DNA of 64,000 bases from Gemmatimonadaceae bacterium (lineage in GTDB: Bacteria > Gemmatimonadota > Gemmatimonadetes > Gemmatimonadales > Gemmatimonadaceae). The position numbers and the translations under genes were made by a program. Under the pieces are notes generated by a model. It saw nothing but the letters and a program-made list of their open reading frames with translations. It ran no database searches and had not been told where the DNA came from. Below are positions 17,533 through 26,266 of this stretch, piece after piece. Location: NCBI GenBank assembly GCA_024710705.1, contig JANJUF010000019.1, positions 32,939 through 96,938 of the forward strand, written 5' to 3'. The first letter of the stretch is position 1; each line of letters opens with the position of its first letter.

Positions 17533-18920
17533 TCGCCCCGTGGCTCCTGCGCCTCCTGTATCTCGTCGCCGCCGTCCTGTTCATCCTTGGCCTCAGGCGC
17601 CTGCAAAGTCCGGAGACCGCGCGCGGTGGAAACCGCCTGTCGTCGGTCGGCATGCTGCTGGCGATCGTGCTCACCCTGCTTGACCGGAGCATCGTGGGCT
17701 ACGGGACCATCGCCGCCGGCCTCGTCGTCGGCGGCGCCATCGGCCTGACGATGGCCGTGCGCGTGAAGATGACGTCCATGCCGCAGATGGTGGCCCTGTT
17801 GAACGGCGCCGGTGGCGGGTCGTCCCTCCTGGTGGCATCAGCGGAGTTCCTGCATTCCGAGGAGCGCGGCGCCCTGATGACCGTGGACGCCGGCGTCTCG
17901 ACGATGCTCGGCGTGCTCATCGGCGCGGTCACGGTGACGGGGAGCGTGGTGGCGTTCGCCAAGCTGCAGGAACTGGTGTCGGGGCGCGCCGTCGTCTTCG
18001 CGTTCCAGAAGACCCTCAACGCCCTGCTCTTCCTCACGGTCCTGGGACTCGGCGCCTGGTTGGTGCTGGACGTCACCGCGCCAGTGGGCGCGTTCTACAC
18101 CGTGATCGCCATCGCGCTGCTGCTGGGCGTCCTGCTGACGATCCCCATCGGCGGCGCCGACATGCCGGTCGTGATCGCGGTGCTGAATTCCTATTCCGGC
18201 ATCGCCGCCGCCATGACCGGTTTCGTGATCGGCAGCGAGGTGCTCATCGTGTCGGGCGCACTGGTGGGCTCGAGCGGCATCATCCTGAGCCAGATCATGT
18301 GCAAGGCCATGAATCGCTCGTTGGCCAACGTGCTCTTCGGCGGCTTCGGGGCCACCGTCACCGCGAGCGGCAAGAGCGCGGCCGGCCTCACCGTGAACAC
18401 CACCAACATCGAGGAAGCGGCGCTGCAGCTCGCGTATGCCCAGCAGGTGATCGTCGTTCCGGGGTACGGCCTCGCCGTCGCCCAGGCACAGCACCAGGTG
18501 CGCGAGCTGATGGAGCTGATCGAGAAGCGCGGCGGAACGGTGAAGTTCGCCATTCACCCGGTGGCCGGGCGCATGCCTGGCCACATGAACGTGCTCCTGG
18601 CCGAGGCGAACATCCCCTACGACAAGCTGCTCGACATGGACGAGATCAACGCCTCGTTCGGCCAGACGGACGTGGCGCTGGTGATCGGCGCGAATGACGT
18701 GGTGAACCCGGCTGCGCGCAACGACCCGTCGAGCCCGATCTTCGGCATGCCGATCCTCAACGCCGACGAGGCCAAGCGGATCATCGTGATGAAGCGCGGC
18801 ATGAGCGCCGGGTTCGCCGGCATCGAGAACGAGCTGTTCTACAATCCCAAAACGCAGATGCTGTTCGGGAACGCCAAGGACACGCTCGTGAAGTTGGTCA
18901 GCGAGGTCAAGCAGGTCTGA
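17529..18920 (+). CDS. pntB: NAD(P) transhydrogenase subunit beta
   Basis: 463 aa. The N-terminal half has about eight or nine membrane helices (dII). The C-terminal domain III binds NADP(H): VIVVPGYGLAVAQAQHQVRE, then FAIHPVAGRMPGHMNVLLAE and VALVIGANDVVNPAARNDP are characteristic. The GTG start overlaps the pntAB stop (GTGA); a longer frame upstream is a shadow of pntAB. The last 14 nt overlap the convergent glycosyltransferase gene. It completes a full transhydrogenase, an NADPH source at the inner membrane. Confidence 0.96.
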   Translation: MIAPWLLRLLYLVAAVLFILGLRRLQSPETARGGNRLSSVGMLLAIVLTLLDRSIVGYGTIAAGLVVGGAIGLTMAVRVKMTSMPQMVALLNGAGGGSSLLVASAEFLHSEERGALMTVDAGVSTMLGVLIGAVTVTGSVVAFAKLQELVSGRAVVFAFQKTLNALLFLTVLGLGAWLVLDVTAPVGAFYTVIAIALLLGVLLTIPIGGADMPVVIAVLNSYSGIAAAMTGFVIGSEVLIVSGALVGSSGIILSQIMCKAMNRSLANVLFGGFGATVTASGKSAAGLTVNTTNIEEAALQLAYAQQVIVVPGYGLAVAQAQHQVRELMELIEKRGGTVKFAIHPVAGRMPGHMNVLLAEANIPYDKLLDMDEINASFGQTDVALVIGANDVVNPAARNDPSSPIFGMPILNADEAKRIIVMKRGMSAGFAGIENELFYNPKTQMLFGNAKDTLVKLVSEVKQV

Positions 18921-20064
18921 CTGGCGTCGCGTCGTAGGTGCGGGATCGCCAGCGGCGTGGTCGCCGCAGCGAGCTCAGGACGAGTCGCAGCGCGGCCACG
19001 GGATCGGCGAAGGGGCTGAGCCACCACGTCAGCCCACGCCGCTGGTAGCTGGGCGCCAGGGCCAGTAGGAGGGCCCAACGGACGCCGAGCAGGGCGGCCG
19101 TGCCCACGGCCGCCACCGTGCGCCACGGTCCCGCGGGAAGTTGATCCCACTGCCACGCAAGGCCGAGGGCCAGCGGCCACTGCAGTCCCTGCGCCAGGAC
19201 GACGAACGCGGTATCCCGCGCCTGGCGCCAGCGCCCGGCGGCGTCCTTGAGATCCAGCGAACGCCCCCACTCGCGCCACATCTGCGCCACGCCAGTGTAT
19301 GAACGCACGCGGTAGAGGCGCGCCCCGTCGAGGAAGCCCACCGACACGCCGCGGCGTGCCAAGTGGCGCACGAGGCTGACATCCTCGGCGAACGAATCCT
19401 TCACCGGCGCGTAGCCGCCATGCTCGAGCAGCGTCTCCTTGCGCGCCAGGAAGCACTGGCCGTTGGCGATCACCCGTTCGGGATCCACCCGCGGGTCGCC
19501 CACCGCGCCGCTGCGGTAGATCAGCGTGACGAGCAGCGCTGGCTGCAGCCACCGTTCGCCCGCCGACTGGCCGTCGAAGCGCGGCGCGAAGGATACGACG
19601 TCGAAGCCTTCACGGAGTGCCGCCGCCAAGACGGCAGCGGCGCAGCCGGGCTCGGCTTCGGTATCGGCGTCCATGCCAAGGACCCAAGGGTTGGCCGCGA
19701 GCTCCGTCCCATACTGGAGGGCCCAGGCCTTCCCGATCCACCCCGCCTCGAGCGGCGGATCGGTGACGAGCCGAATGCGCGGATCGAGTTTCGCCGCCGC
19801 GTCCACCAGGGCGCGTGTGCCATCGGTGGATCCGGAGTCCACCACGAGGATCTCCCGCACGGGCGAGCGCTGGGCGCGCAGCCCCCGGAGACAGGGCTCG
19901 ATCCGGCGCGCCTCGTTCAGCGTCGCGACGATCACGGTCAGACCGGGCCCGTCAATGCCTTCAGGACGCGGCAGCTCGGCTGGCCGTCGCGAACGCCCTC
20001 CGCGCAGACGGCCAAGCAAGGTGAGCGCGAGGAACAACTGGAGCAGCGCGAAGGCGAGGAGCAC
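18907..20064 (-). CDS. Family 2 glycosyltransferase (CrtQ/HpnB-like)
   Basis: 385 aa from the GTG at 20064. An N-terminal transmembrane helix (about 1-16) is followed by a GT-A domain: LTVIVATLNEARRIEPCLRG, then VDSGSTDGT, GWIGKAWAL, and the metal site DADTE. The acceptor-side ANGQCFLARKE and SFAEDVSLVR (the ED-type catalytic base) follow. The C-terminus has two or three more hydrophobic segments. This membrane-anchored layout resembles CrtQ and HpnB-type enzymes, which act on carotenoid or hopanoid lipids; the acceptor here is unknown. The TAGATT element at 20094-20099 lies inside the longer frame and supports this start. Confidence 0.82.
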   Translation of the reverse strand: MLLAFALLQLFLALTLLGRLRGGRSRRPAELPRPEGIDGPGLTVIVATLNEARRIEPCLRGLRAQRSPVREILVVDSGSTDGTRALVDAAAKLDPRIRLVTDPPLEAGWIGKAWALQYGTELAANPWVLGMDADTEAEPGCAAAVLAAALREGFDVVSFAPRFDGQSAGERWLQPALLVTLIYRSGAVGDPRVDPERVIANGQCFLARKETLLEHGGYAPVKDSFAEDVSLVRHLARRGVSVGFLDGARLYRVRSYTGVAQMWREWGRSLDLKDAAGRWRQARDTAFVVLAQGLQWPLALGLAWQWDQLPAGPWRTVAAVGTAALLGVRWALLLALAPSYQRRGLTWWLSPFADPVAALRLVLSSLRRPRRWRSRTYDATPVRPA

Positions 20065-20093
20065 GGTGCATGACGATGAGGGAAACGCGCCCC

Positions 20094-20099
20094 AATCTA
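20094..20099 (-). promoter_or_regulatory. -10-like TAGATT before the glycosyltransferase
   Basis: TAGATT on the minus strand, 29 nt before the GTG at 20064. It predicts a leader of about 23 nt and helps decide the start. No -35 hexamer is evident. Confidence 0.35.
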
Positions 20100-20223
20100 G
20101 CGCGGCGCTGACGGCGACGGGCACCAGCACAAACCCTTGCCCGGCACCGCTTGTCTGAGGGGGTGACACTTCCCCGCCGGCGCCGCCGTAGGGGACTGCA
20201 TCCCCTGCATAGAGGACCTCGCC

Positions 20224-21219
20224 GTGCCCATTCGTTCCCTGCTCGCCACCGCGGCGTTCGTCGCCACCGTAGCACCGACCATCGCCGCCGCGCAGGGCGC
20301 CGAGCGACACACCCTCTCCGGCGCGCACGTTTCCATTTGGAATCTCGCCGGACGCGCCCTCCTCGAAGCCGGCAGCGGACGTGAAGTGGTCGTCGAGGTC
20401 CAGCGTGGCGGCGACGACGGAGACCGCCTCACCGTCGAGGCCCGTGGCGACCGATTGGTGGTGCGCTATCCCGACCGCGACATCGTCTATCGCGACGGTC
20501 GCCGGTGGAACAGCGAGACGCGCCTGCGCGTGGAGGACGATGGTACCTTCGGCGGCGACAACGACGCGTGGGGAGCCCGCACGGTGTCGGTACGCACCCG
20601 CGGCGCCGGCCTTGAGGCGCACGCCGACCTGCGCATCGCCGTGCCCGAGGGACAGCGCCTGACGCTGCACGTGGGCATCGGCGAGATCGAGGTGACCAAT
20701 GTCAACGGGCAGCTGGACCTCCGCACGCGCGCGTCGATGATCAGCGGGCGCGATCTCAAGGGTGACCTCGTCGCCCGCACGGGCTCGGGTCGTATCGAGC
20801 TCTCCCGTGCCGAGCTGTCCCGCCTGCAGGCGGCGACCGGGTCAGGCGGCATGGAGTTGGCGGACGTGTCGGCCCGTGAGCTGCGGGTCAGCACCGGCTC
20901 GGGCACGATCGAGGGGCGCGATGTGGCGGCCGATCGCTTCGAGGCCAGCACCGGCAGTGGTGGGGTGCGGATGGAACTCAGGCAAGCGCCGCGCGAAGCG
21001 CGCATCCGGAGCGGGTCCGGAGGAGTCACCTTGACCCTGCCCGAGGGTACCAATGCCGAGCTCGACCTGCGGACGGGATCCGGCGGCATCAGCACGGAGT
21101 TCGCGGTCTCGATGGAGAGCATGCGACGCAACGCGTTGCGAGGACGGATCGGCAGCGGCGACGATGGGCGGATCAGCGTGACGACCGGCTCCGGGGGCGT
21201 GCGGCTCATCCGACGCTAG
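20224..21219 (+). CDS. DUF4097 secreted beta-helix protein
   Basis: 331 aa with a signal peptide (about 1-24, ending IAAAQG). From about 140 onward the sequence is a regular series of short strands separated by TGSGG, RSGSGG or RTGSGG turns, which is the DUF4097 right-handed beta-helix. Typical units are ARTGSGRIELSRAELS and LRTGSGGISTEF. DUF4097 proteins are often near stress or anti-sigma genes, but the function is not established. GTG start with GAGG 8 nt upstream. It is divergent from the glycosyltransferase, and the next gene follows after 31 nt. Confidence 0.85.
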   Translation: MPIRSLLATAAFVATVAPTIAAAQGAERHTLSGAHVSIWNLAGRALLEAGSGREVVVEVQRGGDDGDRLTVEARGDRLVVRYPDRDIVYRDGRRWNSETRLRVEDDGTFGGDNDAWGARTVSVRTRGAGLEAHADLRIAVPEGQRLTLHVGIGEIEVTNVNGQLDLRTRASMISGRDLKGDLVARTGSGRIELSRAELSRLQAATGSGGMELADVSARELRVSTGSGTIEGRDVAADRFEASTGSGGVRMELRQAPREARIRSGSGGVTLTLPEGTNAELDLRTGSGGISTEFAVSMESMRRNALRGRIGSGDDGRISVTTGSGGVRLIRR

Positions 21220-21250
21220 GCGGCTTGCGGTGGGCACCGGCCGCCCACCT

Positions 21251-21790
21251 ATGGACGGCGAGAGCGGCTCGTCCCACATTTCACAGGTGAACCGGCTCGG
21301 GTTGCTCCTCTGCGTCCTCGTCGTGGCCTCGCGTCCACTCGCCGGGCAAGCCATGCCACGCGTCGACGTGAATGCGCGGCTTCGCGTGTGGTCGCAGAAC
21401 CACGCGCTGCGCGCGGCGGAAGGTCGCCTGGTGGAGCGCTGGGGCGACACGCTGGTGGTGGCCATCCGACGCGATGACAGCTTCGAGCCCGTCCGCGAGC
21501 TCGTGGTGTTGCCGGCCGCGGACATTGACTCGCTCGAGACGTGGGCGGCCTCCACGGGCGGGCGGCGCTCGGCCCGCAACCGACTATTCCTGATCGCCGG
21601 CATCGGTGGGGCCATCGTGGCAGGCTCGGCCGGCGGCCTCTACTCCCTCTCGGAAGCGCTCTTCTCGGCCGGGTTCGTGACGCTCTTCGTTGCCGTGGGG
21701 TCCTCGGCGGCACCGGACGGCGCGTGGCGGGCCGTGGACCTCCCGGCCGCCGCCGCTACTGCGCCAGTCCCTGCCGCACCTGATCGATGA
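21251..21790 (+). CDS. Exported or membrane protein of unknown function
   Basis: 179 aa from the ATG at 21251. A GTG at 21287 would give a more usual signal peptide beginning NRLGLLLCVLVVAS, and I cannot decide between them. The hydrophobic signal ends near SRPLAGQA. The middle part has RLVERWGDTLVVAIRRDD and strands like an SH3-type barrel. A second hydrophobic region (about 113-150) is Gly-rich and may be a membrane hairpin. No family is recognised. It probably shares a transcript with the DUF4097 gene. The 3' end overlaps the convergent peptidase gene by 35 nt. Confidence 0.6.
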   Translation: MDGESGSSHISQVNRLGLLLCVLVVASRPLAGQAMPRVDVNARLRVWSQNHALRAAEGRLVERWGDTLVVAIRRDDSFEPVRELVVLPAADIDSLETWAASTGGRRSARNRLFLIAGIGGAIVAGSAGGLYSLSEALFSAGFVTLFVAVGSSAAPDGAWRAVDLPAAAATAPVPAAPDR

Positions 21791-23876
21791 TGAACGCGTA
21801 CCGGAACGCCATCTCGCGGTAGCGCTCGTAGCGTCCGGACCCGCCGCCGTGCCCGGCTCCCATCTGCATCCGGAGCAGGAGCGGATTCTGGTCCGTCTTC
21901 ATCGCGCGCAGCCGCGCGACCCACTTGGTGGGCTCCCAGTACGCGACGCGCGAGTCGTAGAGCCCCGAGACAACGAGCATCCGCGGGTAATCCTTCCGCT
22001 CGACATTGTCGTACGGCGAGTACGCCCGCATGTATCGGTACTGCTCCTCGATCTGCGGATTCCCCCACTGCTCCCACTCCTGCGCGGTCAGCGGGATGCT
22101 GGCGTCGAGCATGGTGTTGATCACGTCCACGAAGGGTACGTCGGCGACGATGACCTTGAAGAGGTCGGGACGGAGGTTCGCGACGACCCCCATCAGCAGC
22201 CCTCCGGCGCTGCCGCCGTGGGCAATCAGCCGATCACGCGAGGTGTAGCCTTCCGACACCAAGTGCTCGGCCACGTCCACGAAATCGGTGAAGGTGTTCA
22301 TCTTGCGCATCATCTTGCCGTCGTCGTACCAGGCGCGGCCCATCTCCTGTCCGCCACGGATGTGCGCGATGGCATAGGTGATGTCGCGGTCGATCAGCGA
22401 GAAGCGCACCGAGCTGAACGTCGGTTCGGTGGTGCTGCCGTACGACCCATAGGCGTAGAGCAGCAGCGGACGCTGGCCGTTCCGTTGCAGGCCCTTGCGG
22501 TACACCAGGGACACCGGCACGCGTACGCCGTCGCGGGCGGTGGCGTAGGTGCGCTCCACGGTGTAGCGCGACGGGTCGTACCCGCCCAGTACCTCGTCGC
22601 GCTTGAGCAGCGTGCGCTCGCGCGTGGTCACCACGTAGTCGTAGACGGACGTGGGCGTGACGAGGGATGAGTAGCTGAACCGCAGGAGGTTGGTGTCGAA
22701 CTCGGGATTCTCACCTGGGAAGACGCCGTAGGCGGCTTCCGGGAACTCCACGTCGTGCACCGCGCCACTGGCAAGCTCGTGGATGCGGAGGCGCCGCAGG
22801 CCCTCGCGCCGTTCGATCACGACGACGTGCCCCTTGAAGGCCATCAGGCCTTCGACGAAGGCGTCGGACCGATGCGCGAGCCATTCGGTCCACGCCGACG
22901 GATCCGCCGCCTCGAAGGGCGCGCGCAGCACCTTGAAGTTCTGCGCCCCCTCGTTGGTCAGGATGTAGAACGCGCCGTCCCCCGGAATGACGTCGTACTC
23001 GATGTTGGGACGCCGTGGCACGATTACCCGTGCCGGACTCATCGGTGCCGCCGCCGGAACCACATGCCACTCGGACGAGGTGAAGGACGCGCTGCCGAAC
23101 AGGATCCACTCCCCGCTCCTCGACCGCGACAGGCTCACGTTGAAGAGGACATCGGGCTCGTGGTAGACCAGGACGTCACGTGCGCGGGGCGTCCCCACTT
23201 CATGGCGCCAGACCTTATCCCCGCGCTTGGCCGAGTCGAAGGTCACGTAGTGCAGGGTGCGGTTGTCGTTGGCCCACGCGAGCCCCCAGCTCACCTTCTC
23301 GAGGCGATCGTCGAGCCAAGCCCCGCTGCGCAGGTCCTTCACGCGCAGCGTGAAATCCTCGTAGCCGTTGGTGTCCACCAGCACGGCCAGGAAGTTGTGG
23401 TCCGGCGAGACCTCCATGCCGCCGACGGAATAGAAGGCGAAGCCTGCGGCCTCCACGTTTTCGTCAAAGTAGATCTCCTCGGCGGCCTCGAGCGTCCCGC
23501 GCTTGCGCGCGTGGATGCGGTACTGCTTCCCGCGCTCGGTGCGCGAGTAGTAGTGATAGGGCCCGTCCTTGACCGGAACGTCCGTGTCATCCTCCTTGAT
23601 GCGCCCCACGATCTCGTCGTACAGCTGCTGCTCCAGCTCCTTCGTGTGCGCCGTCATCGCGTCGGTGTACGCGTTCTCCCGCTCGAGGTAGGGGATCGTC
23701 TCCGGATGTGACCGGTCGCGGAAGTAGGCGTAGGGGTCCACGCGCCGCTCGCCGTGGAGCGTGCTGACAACCGGAAGCTGCGGCGCGACAGGTGGCTGCG
23801 GAGTCTGGGCCATGACGGGAGATGAAGTCGCCGCGGCGACGACGGTGAGCAGGGCGATCGGGAGGGGCGTACGCAT
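21756..23876 (-). CDS. S9A prolyl oligopeptidase (oligopeptidase B-like), secreted
   Basis: 706 aa from the ATG at 23876 with GGAGC upstream. The signal peptide is about 1-23 (PVMAQT). The seven-bladed propeller domain is followed by the alpha/beta hydrolase domain. Catalytic Ser556 sits in HGGSAGGLLMG. The upstream YGSYGSTTEPTF and AHIRGGQEMGRAWYDDGKM motifs and the late GAGHGGGSGR (catalytic His) match oligopeptidase B. S9 enzymes cut short peptides after basic or proline residues, and export to the periplasm is predicted here. The next gene upstream, a metalloprotease lipoprotein, ends 19 nt before, so two exported peptidases share a transcript. Confidence 0.93.
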   Translation of the reverse strand: MRTPLPIALLTVVAAATSSPVMAQTPQPPVAPQLPVVSTLHGERRVDPYAYFRDRSHPETIPYLERENAYTDAMTAHTKELEQQLYDEIVGRIKEDDTDVPVKDGPYHYYSRTERGKQYRIHARKRGTLEAAEEIYFDENVEAAGFAFYSVGGMEVSPDHNFLAVLVDTNGYEDFTLRVKDLRSGAWLDDRLEKVSWGLAWANDNRTLHYVTFDSAKRGDKVWRHEVGTPRARDVLVYHEPDVLFNVSLSRSRSGEWILFGSASFTSSEWHVVPAAAPMSPARVIVPRRPNIEYDVIPGDGAFYILTNEGAQNFKVLRAPFEAADPSAWTEWLAHRSDAFVEGLMAFKGHVVVIERREGLRRLRIHELASGAVHDVEFPEAAYGVFPGENPEFDTNLLRFSYSSLVTPTSVYDYVVTTRERTLLKRDEVLGGYDPSRYTVERTYATARDGVRVPVSLVYRKGLQRNGQRPLLLYAYGSYGSTTEPTFSSVRFSLIDRDITYAIAHIRGGQEMGRAWYDDGKMMRKMNTFTDFVDVAEHLVSEGYTSRDRLIAHGGSAGGLLMGVVANLRPDLFKVIVADVPFVDVINTMLDASIPLTAQEWEQWGNPQIEEQYRYMRAYSPYDNVERKDYPRMLVVSGLYDSRVAYWEPTKWVARLRAMKTDQNPLLLRMQMGAGHGGGSGRYERYREMAFRYAFIIDQVRQGLAQ

Positions 23877-23895
23877 GGGGAAGCTCCGGTCCGTC

Positions 23896-25650
23896 TCAGT
23901 ACGGCGTGAGCAGGATGATCGGCGTGGAGCGGCCGAACGGGTCCACCACGTGCGTCGGGCGGATGGGCGCCGGCATGCGCCGTTGCGGACCGCGTAGCGG
24001 CGACGCGGCCCGGAGCGTCGCCCCAGGCACCAGATAGTCGTTGGACTGGTCCACATCCACGCCATAGCCCATATCGGCCAGTGCCTGGATCGTCATGGCC
24101 GAGAACGGCGTCGAATCGGGATCGAGGTACCCAGTCATCAATTCCGTATCGAACACGCTTTCCTTCCAGTGCGAATTGATGGTGCCGACGCCACAGACGG
24201 TCCCCTCGGCGAGGTCCTGGCAGTTCTCCAGGGGGACCCAGTTGGCGCAGGGGATCGCACCGCCGTGCTCCTCCACGCAGGCCGTGCGCGCCAATGGGCC
24301 GGTGAAGCGCGGTGTGGAGCCCAGGCCCGCGTTCAAGTTGAGGAAATTGGAATCCCATATGGTGCCCACGCCGACCACGTGGAGCATCTCGTGCAGGATC
24401 ACCGAGCTGAGCGTGCCTTCCTCGATCAGCTCGTTCAGGTCGGCGCTGTCGAAGCGCATGCGGCCCACGACCGGCAGGAGGTTGCTGTTGCGAAGGTAGC
24501 ACGGACCGGCCGAGCCAAGGACGCCGCCTGGACCGTCAATGGCCTCGACGGAAGCCAGGACCAGCAGCCCCGGCACGACCTCGTTCAGCACCTGGCCGGA
24601 GACGCACTGCCCAATGTCCTCGTTTACGAACGAGATGCTCGATAGCGGCGCCCGGATGACGGCGCGCAGTCGTGCCGCCGCGCAGTTGAAGGCATCCTGC
24701 ACCGCGGCCGACGGCGTGGCGCCGACGTATCGCACCTCGAGCTGGTACTCACCGGGCGGGGCTGCACCGCAGGACGTGACCGACACCGTGACCGTGTCGG
24801 CGAACCCCAGCGCCGCCGCCACCACGCGTCCCGTGCCCAGCGCGAGCGCTTCGCTCCGCCCGGTGCCGTTCACGGACACCACTGCGGCGTCGAGCGCTTC
24901 CCACGTGAAGTCCACGCCATTGACGGCGGCGCCACTGCCCGTCCGGGCGGTCGCCCGCAGCTGCTTGGTCCATCCGGGCGCAAGGAAGGGCTCGCCCGGC
25001 GAGACTGTCACCGATTCGATGGTGGTCGGCAACACCGAAACTTCGACCGAGTCCGAGACGTCACCGACTGCCGCGACAATCCACGTGGTCCGCGGATCGG
25101 AGCCAAGGAAGGCGGTCGGGCGCACCACCCCCTGCGCGTCCACGCGCGCCACCGCGATGTCCCGCGACGTCCACATAATCGTGCGACCCGTGAGGATGTT
25201 GCCCAGCGAGTCGGTGAGCGTCGCCTCCACTGGCACGACATCGCCGTCCTCCAGCGGGTCGCCGATGGGCGTCAGGCGGAGGGTATCCACCACGCTCGGC
25301 AGCACCGTGATCGTGGCCGTGCCCGTGCGTCCGCCGGCCGTCGCCGAGACAACCGTCTGCCGGGCGATGCCCCCGAGCACGAGGCTGGCGGCCACCTCGC
25401 CGGCGCCGGTGACCGTCACGACGCCACTGTCCGCCGCCGCCCACAGGACGAGGCGACCCTCGATCGGCGCGCCGCTCGGGCCGATCACCGACGCGGTGAC
25501 CGTGGTGTCCGCGCCGCTCTGCAGCACCACCGATCCGGGCGCGACGACCACCGTCGCCACTGGCACGGGGCCGGTGCTCGGCGTATCGCACGAGCCCGCC
25601 ACCGCCATCAGTGCCGCCGCTCCGACCGCGCCCTTCCAGAACTGCCGCAT
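23896..25650 (-). CDS. Leishmanolysin-like (M8) metalloprotease with Ig-like domains
   Basis: 584 aa from the ATG at 25650 (GGAG upstream; another ATG lies 9 codons further out). A signal ending AVAGSCDTPS suggests a lipoprotein, although the lipobox is not ideal. Residues about 30-300 hold three BIG2-like beta-sandwich domains (VVVAPGSVVLQSGADTTVTA is the first). The C-terminal part is a metzincin-type protease with H420-E-M-L-H424 in ILHEMLHVVGVGTIW, as in leishmanolysins. A later MTGYLDPDSTPFSAMTIQAL contains the Met-turn. Conserved cysteines are present. It precedes the S9 peptidase by 19 nt. Confidence 0.85.
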   Translation of the reverse strand: MRQFWKGAVGAAALMAVAGSCDTPSTGPVPVATVVVAPGSVVLQSGADTTVTASVIGPSGAPIEGRLVLWAAADSGVVTVTGAGEVAASLVLGGIARQTVVSATAGGRTGTATITVLPSVVDTLRLTPIGDPLEDGDVVPVEATLTDSLGNILTGRTIMWTSRDIAVARVDAQGVVRPTAFLGSDPRTTWIVAAVGDVSDSVEVSVLPTTIESVTVSPGEPFLAPGWTKQLRATARTGSGAAVNGVDFTWEALDAAVVSVNGTGRSEALALGTGRVVAAALGFADTVTVSVTSCGAAPPGEYQLEVRYVGATPSAAVQDAFNCAAARLRAVIRAPLSSISFVNEDIGQCVSGQVLNEVVPGLLVLASVEAIDGPGGVLGSAGPCYLRNSNLLPVVGRMRFDSADLNELIEEGTLSSVILHEMLHVVGVGTIWDSNFLNLNAGLGSTPRFTGPLARTACVEEHGGAIPCANWVPLENCQDLAEGTVCGVGTINSHWKESVFDTELMTGYLDPDSTPFSAMTIQALADMGYGVDVDQSNDYLVPGATLRAASPLRGPQRRMPAPIRPTHVVDPFGRSTPIILLTPY

Positions 25651-25789
25651 CCCAGGCTCCACCGCCGAGTGTTGCATCGCATCCCGCTGTGGGTGCAAGC
25701 TCGCAACCCGTCCCCCTCCGTCACAAGGGGGGCGCAAGGGGCGGACTCCCTGCTTCCCTTCCCCACGCCCCACCGCGAGCTTTGACGGC

Positions 25790-26266
25790 ATGGCTTCTAC
25801 CCCGGGTACGCGTCTTTTGCGCCTCTGGCGCCGACTGCAACCGCTTCCCGGGGGGGAGTGGCTGTTCGCCAAGGTGTTCGCCTTCACCGTGCCCTACTCC
25901 GGATCGGTCCGCCCGCGCATCCGCGTGCTCGAGCCCGGGCACGCCGAAGTGGAGATTCCGGACGTTCGCGCCAACCGACAGCACCTCGGGTCGGTCCATG
26001 CCATCGCCCTCATGAACGTCGCGGAGATGGCCAGCGGCCTGGCGATGATGGCCGGCCTCCCTGGCGACATCCGGGGCATCGTCACGTCGCTTTCGATGAC
26101 CTACCACAAGAAGGCCCGCGGCACGATCCGCGCGGTGAGCCGCGTCACCGTGCCGACGGTCACCGAGAGCCGCGACTTCGAGGTGCTCGCGGAATGCTTC
26201 GACCCCTCGGGCACGCTGGTGGCCACCGGGCGCGTCCACTGGCGCCTCGGACCGGTCGCCCGATGA
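25790..26266 (+). CDS. DUF4442 hotdog-fold thioesterase-like protein
   Basis: 158 aa from the ATG at 25790. Much longer frames upstream are shadows of the metalloprotease gene. The hotdog fold is suggested by ANRQHLGSVHAIALMNVAEM, in which the N-x-x-x-x-x-G-x-x-H-x-x-A pattern places the long central helix, and by the strand MTYHKKARG. DUF4442/YiiD-like proteins are predicted acyl-CoA thioesterases with unknown substrates. The stop overlaps the next start (ATGA), so it is coupled to the nitronate monooxygenase-like gene. Confidence 0.85.
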   Translation: MASTPGTRLLRLWRRLQPLPGGEWLFAKVFAFTVPYSGSVRPRIRVLEPGHAEVEIPDVRANRQHLGSVHAIALMNVAEMASGLAMMAGLPGDIRGIVTSLSMTYHKKARGTIRAVSRVTVPTVTESRDFEVLAECFDPSGTLVATGRVHWRLGPVAR

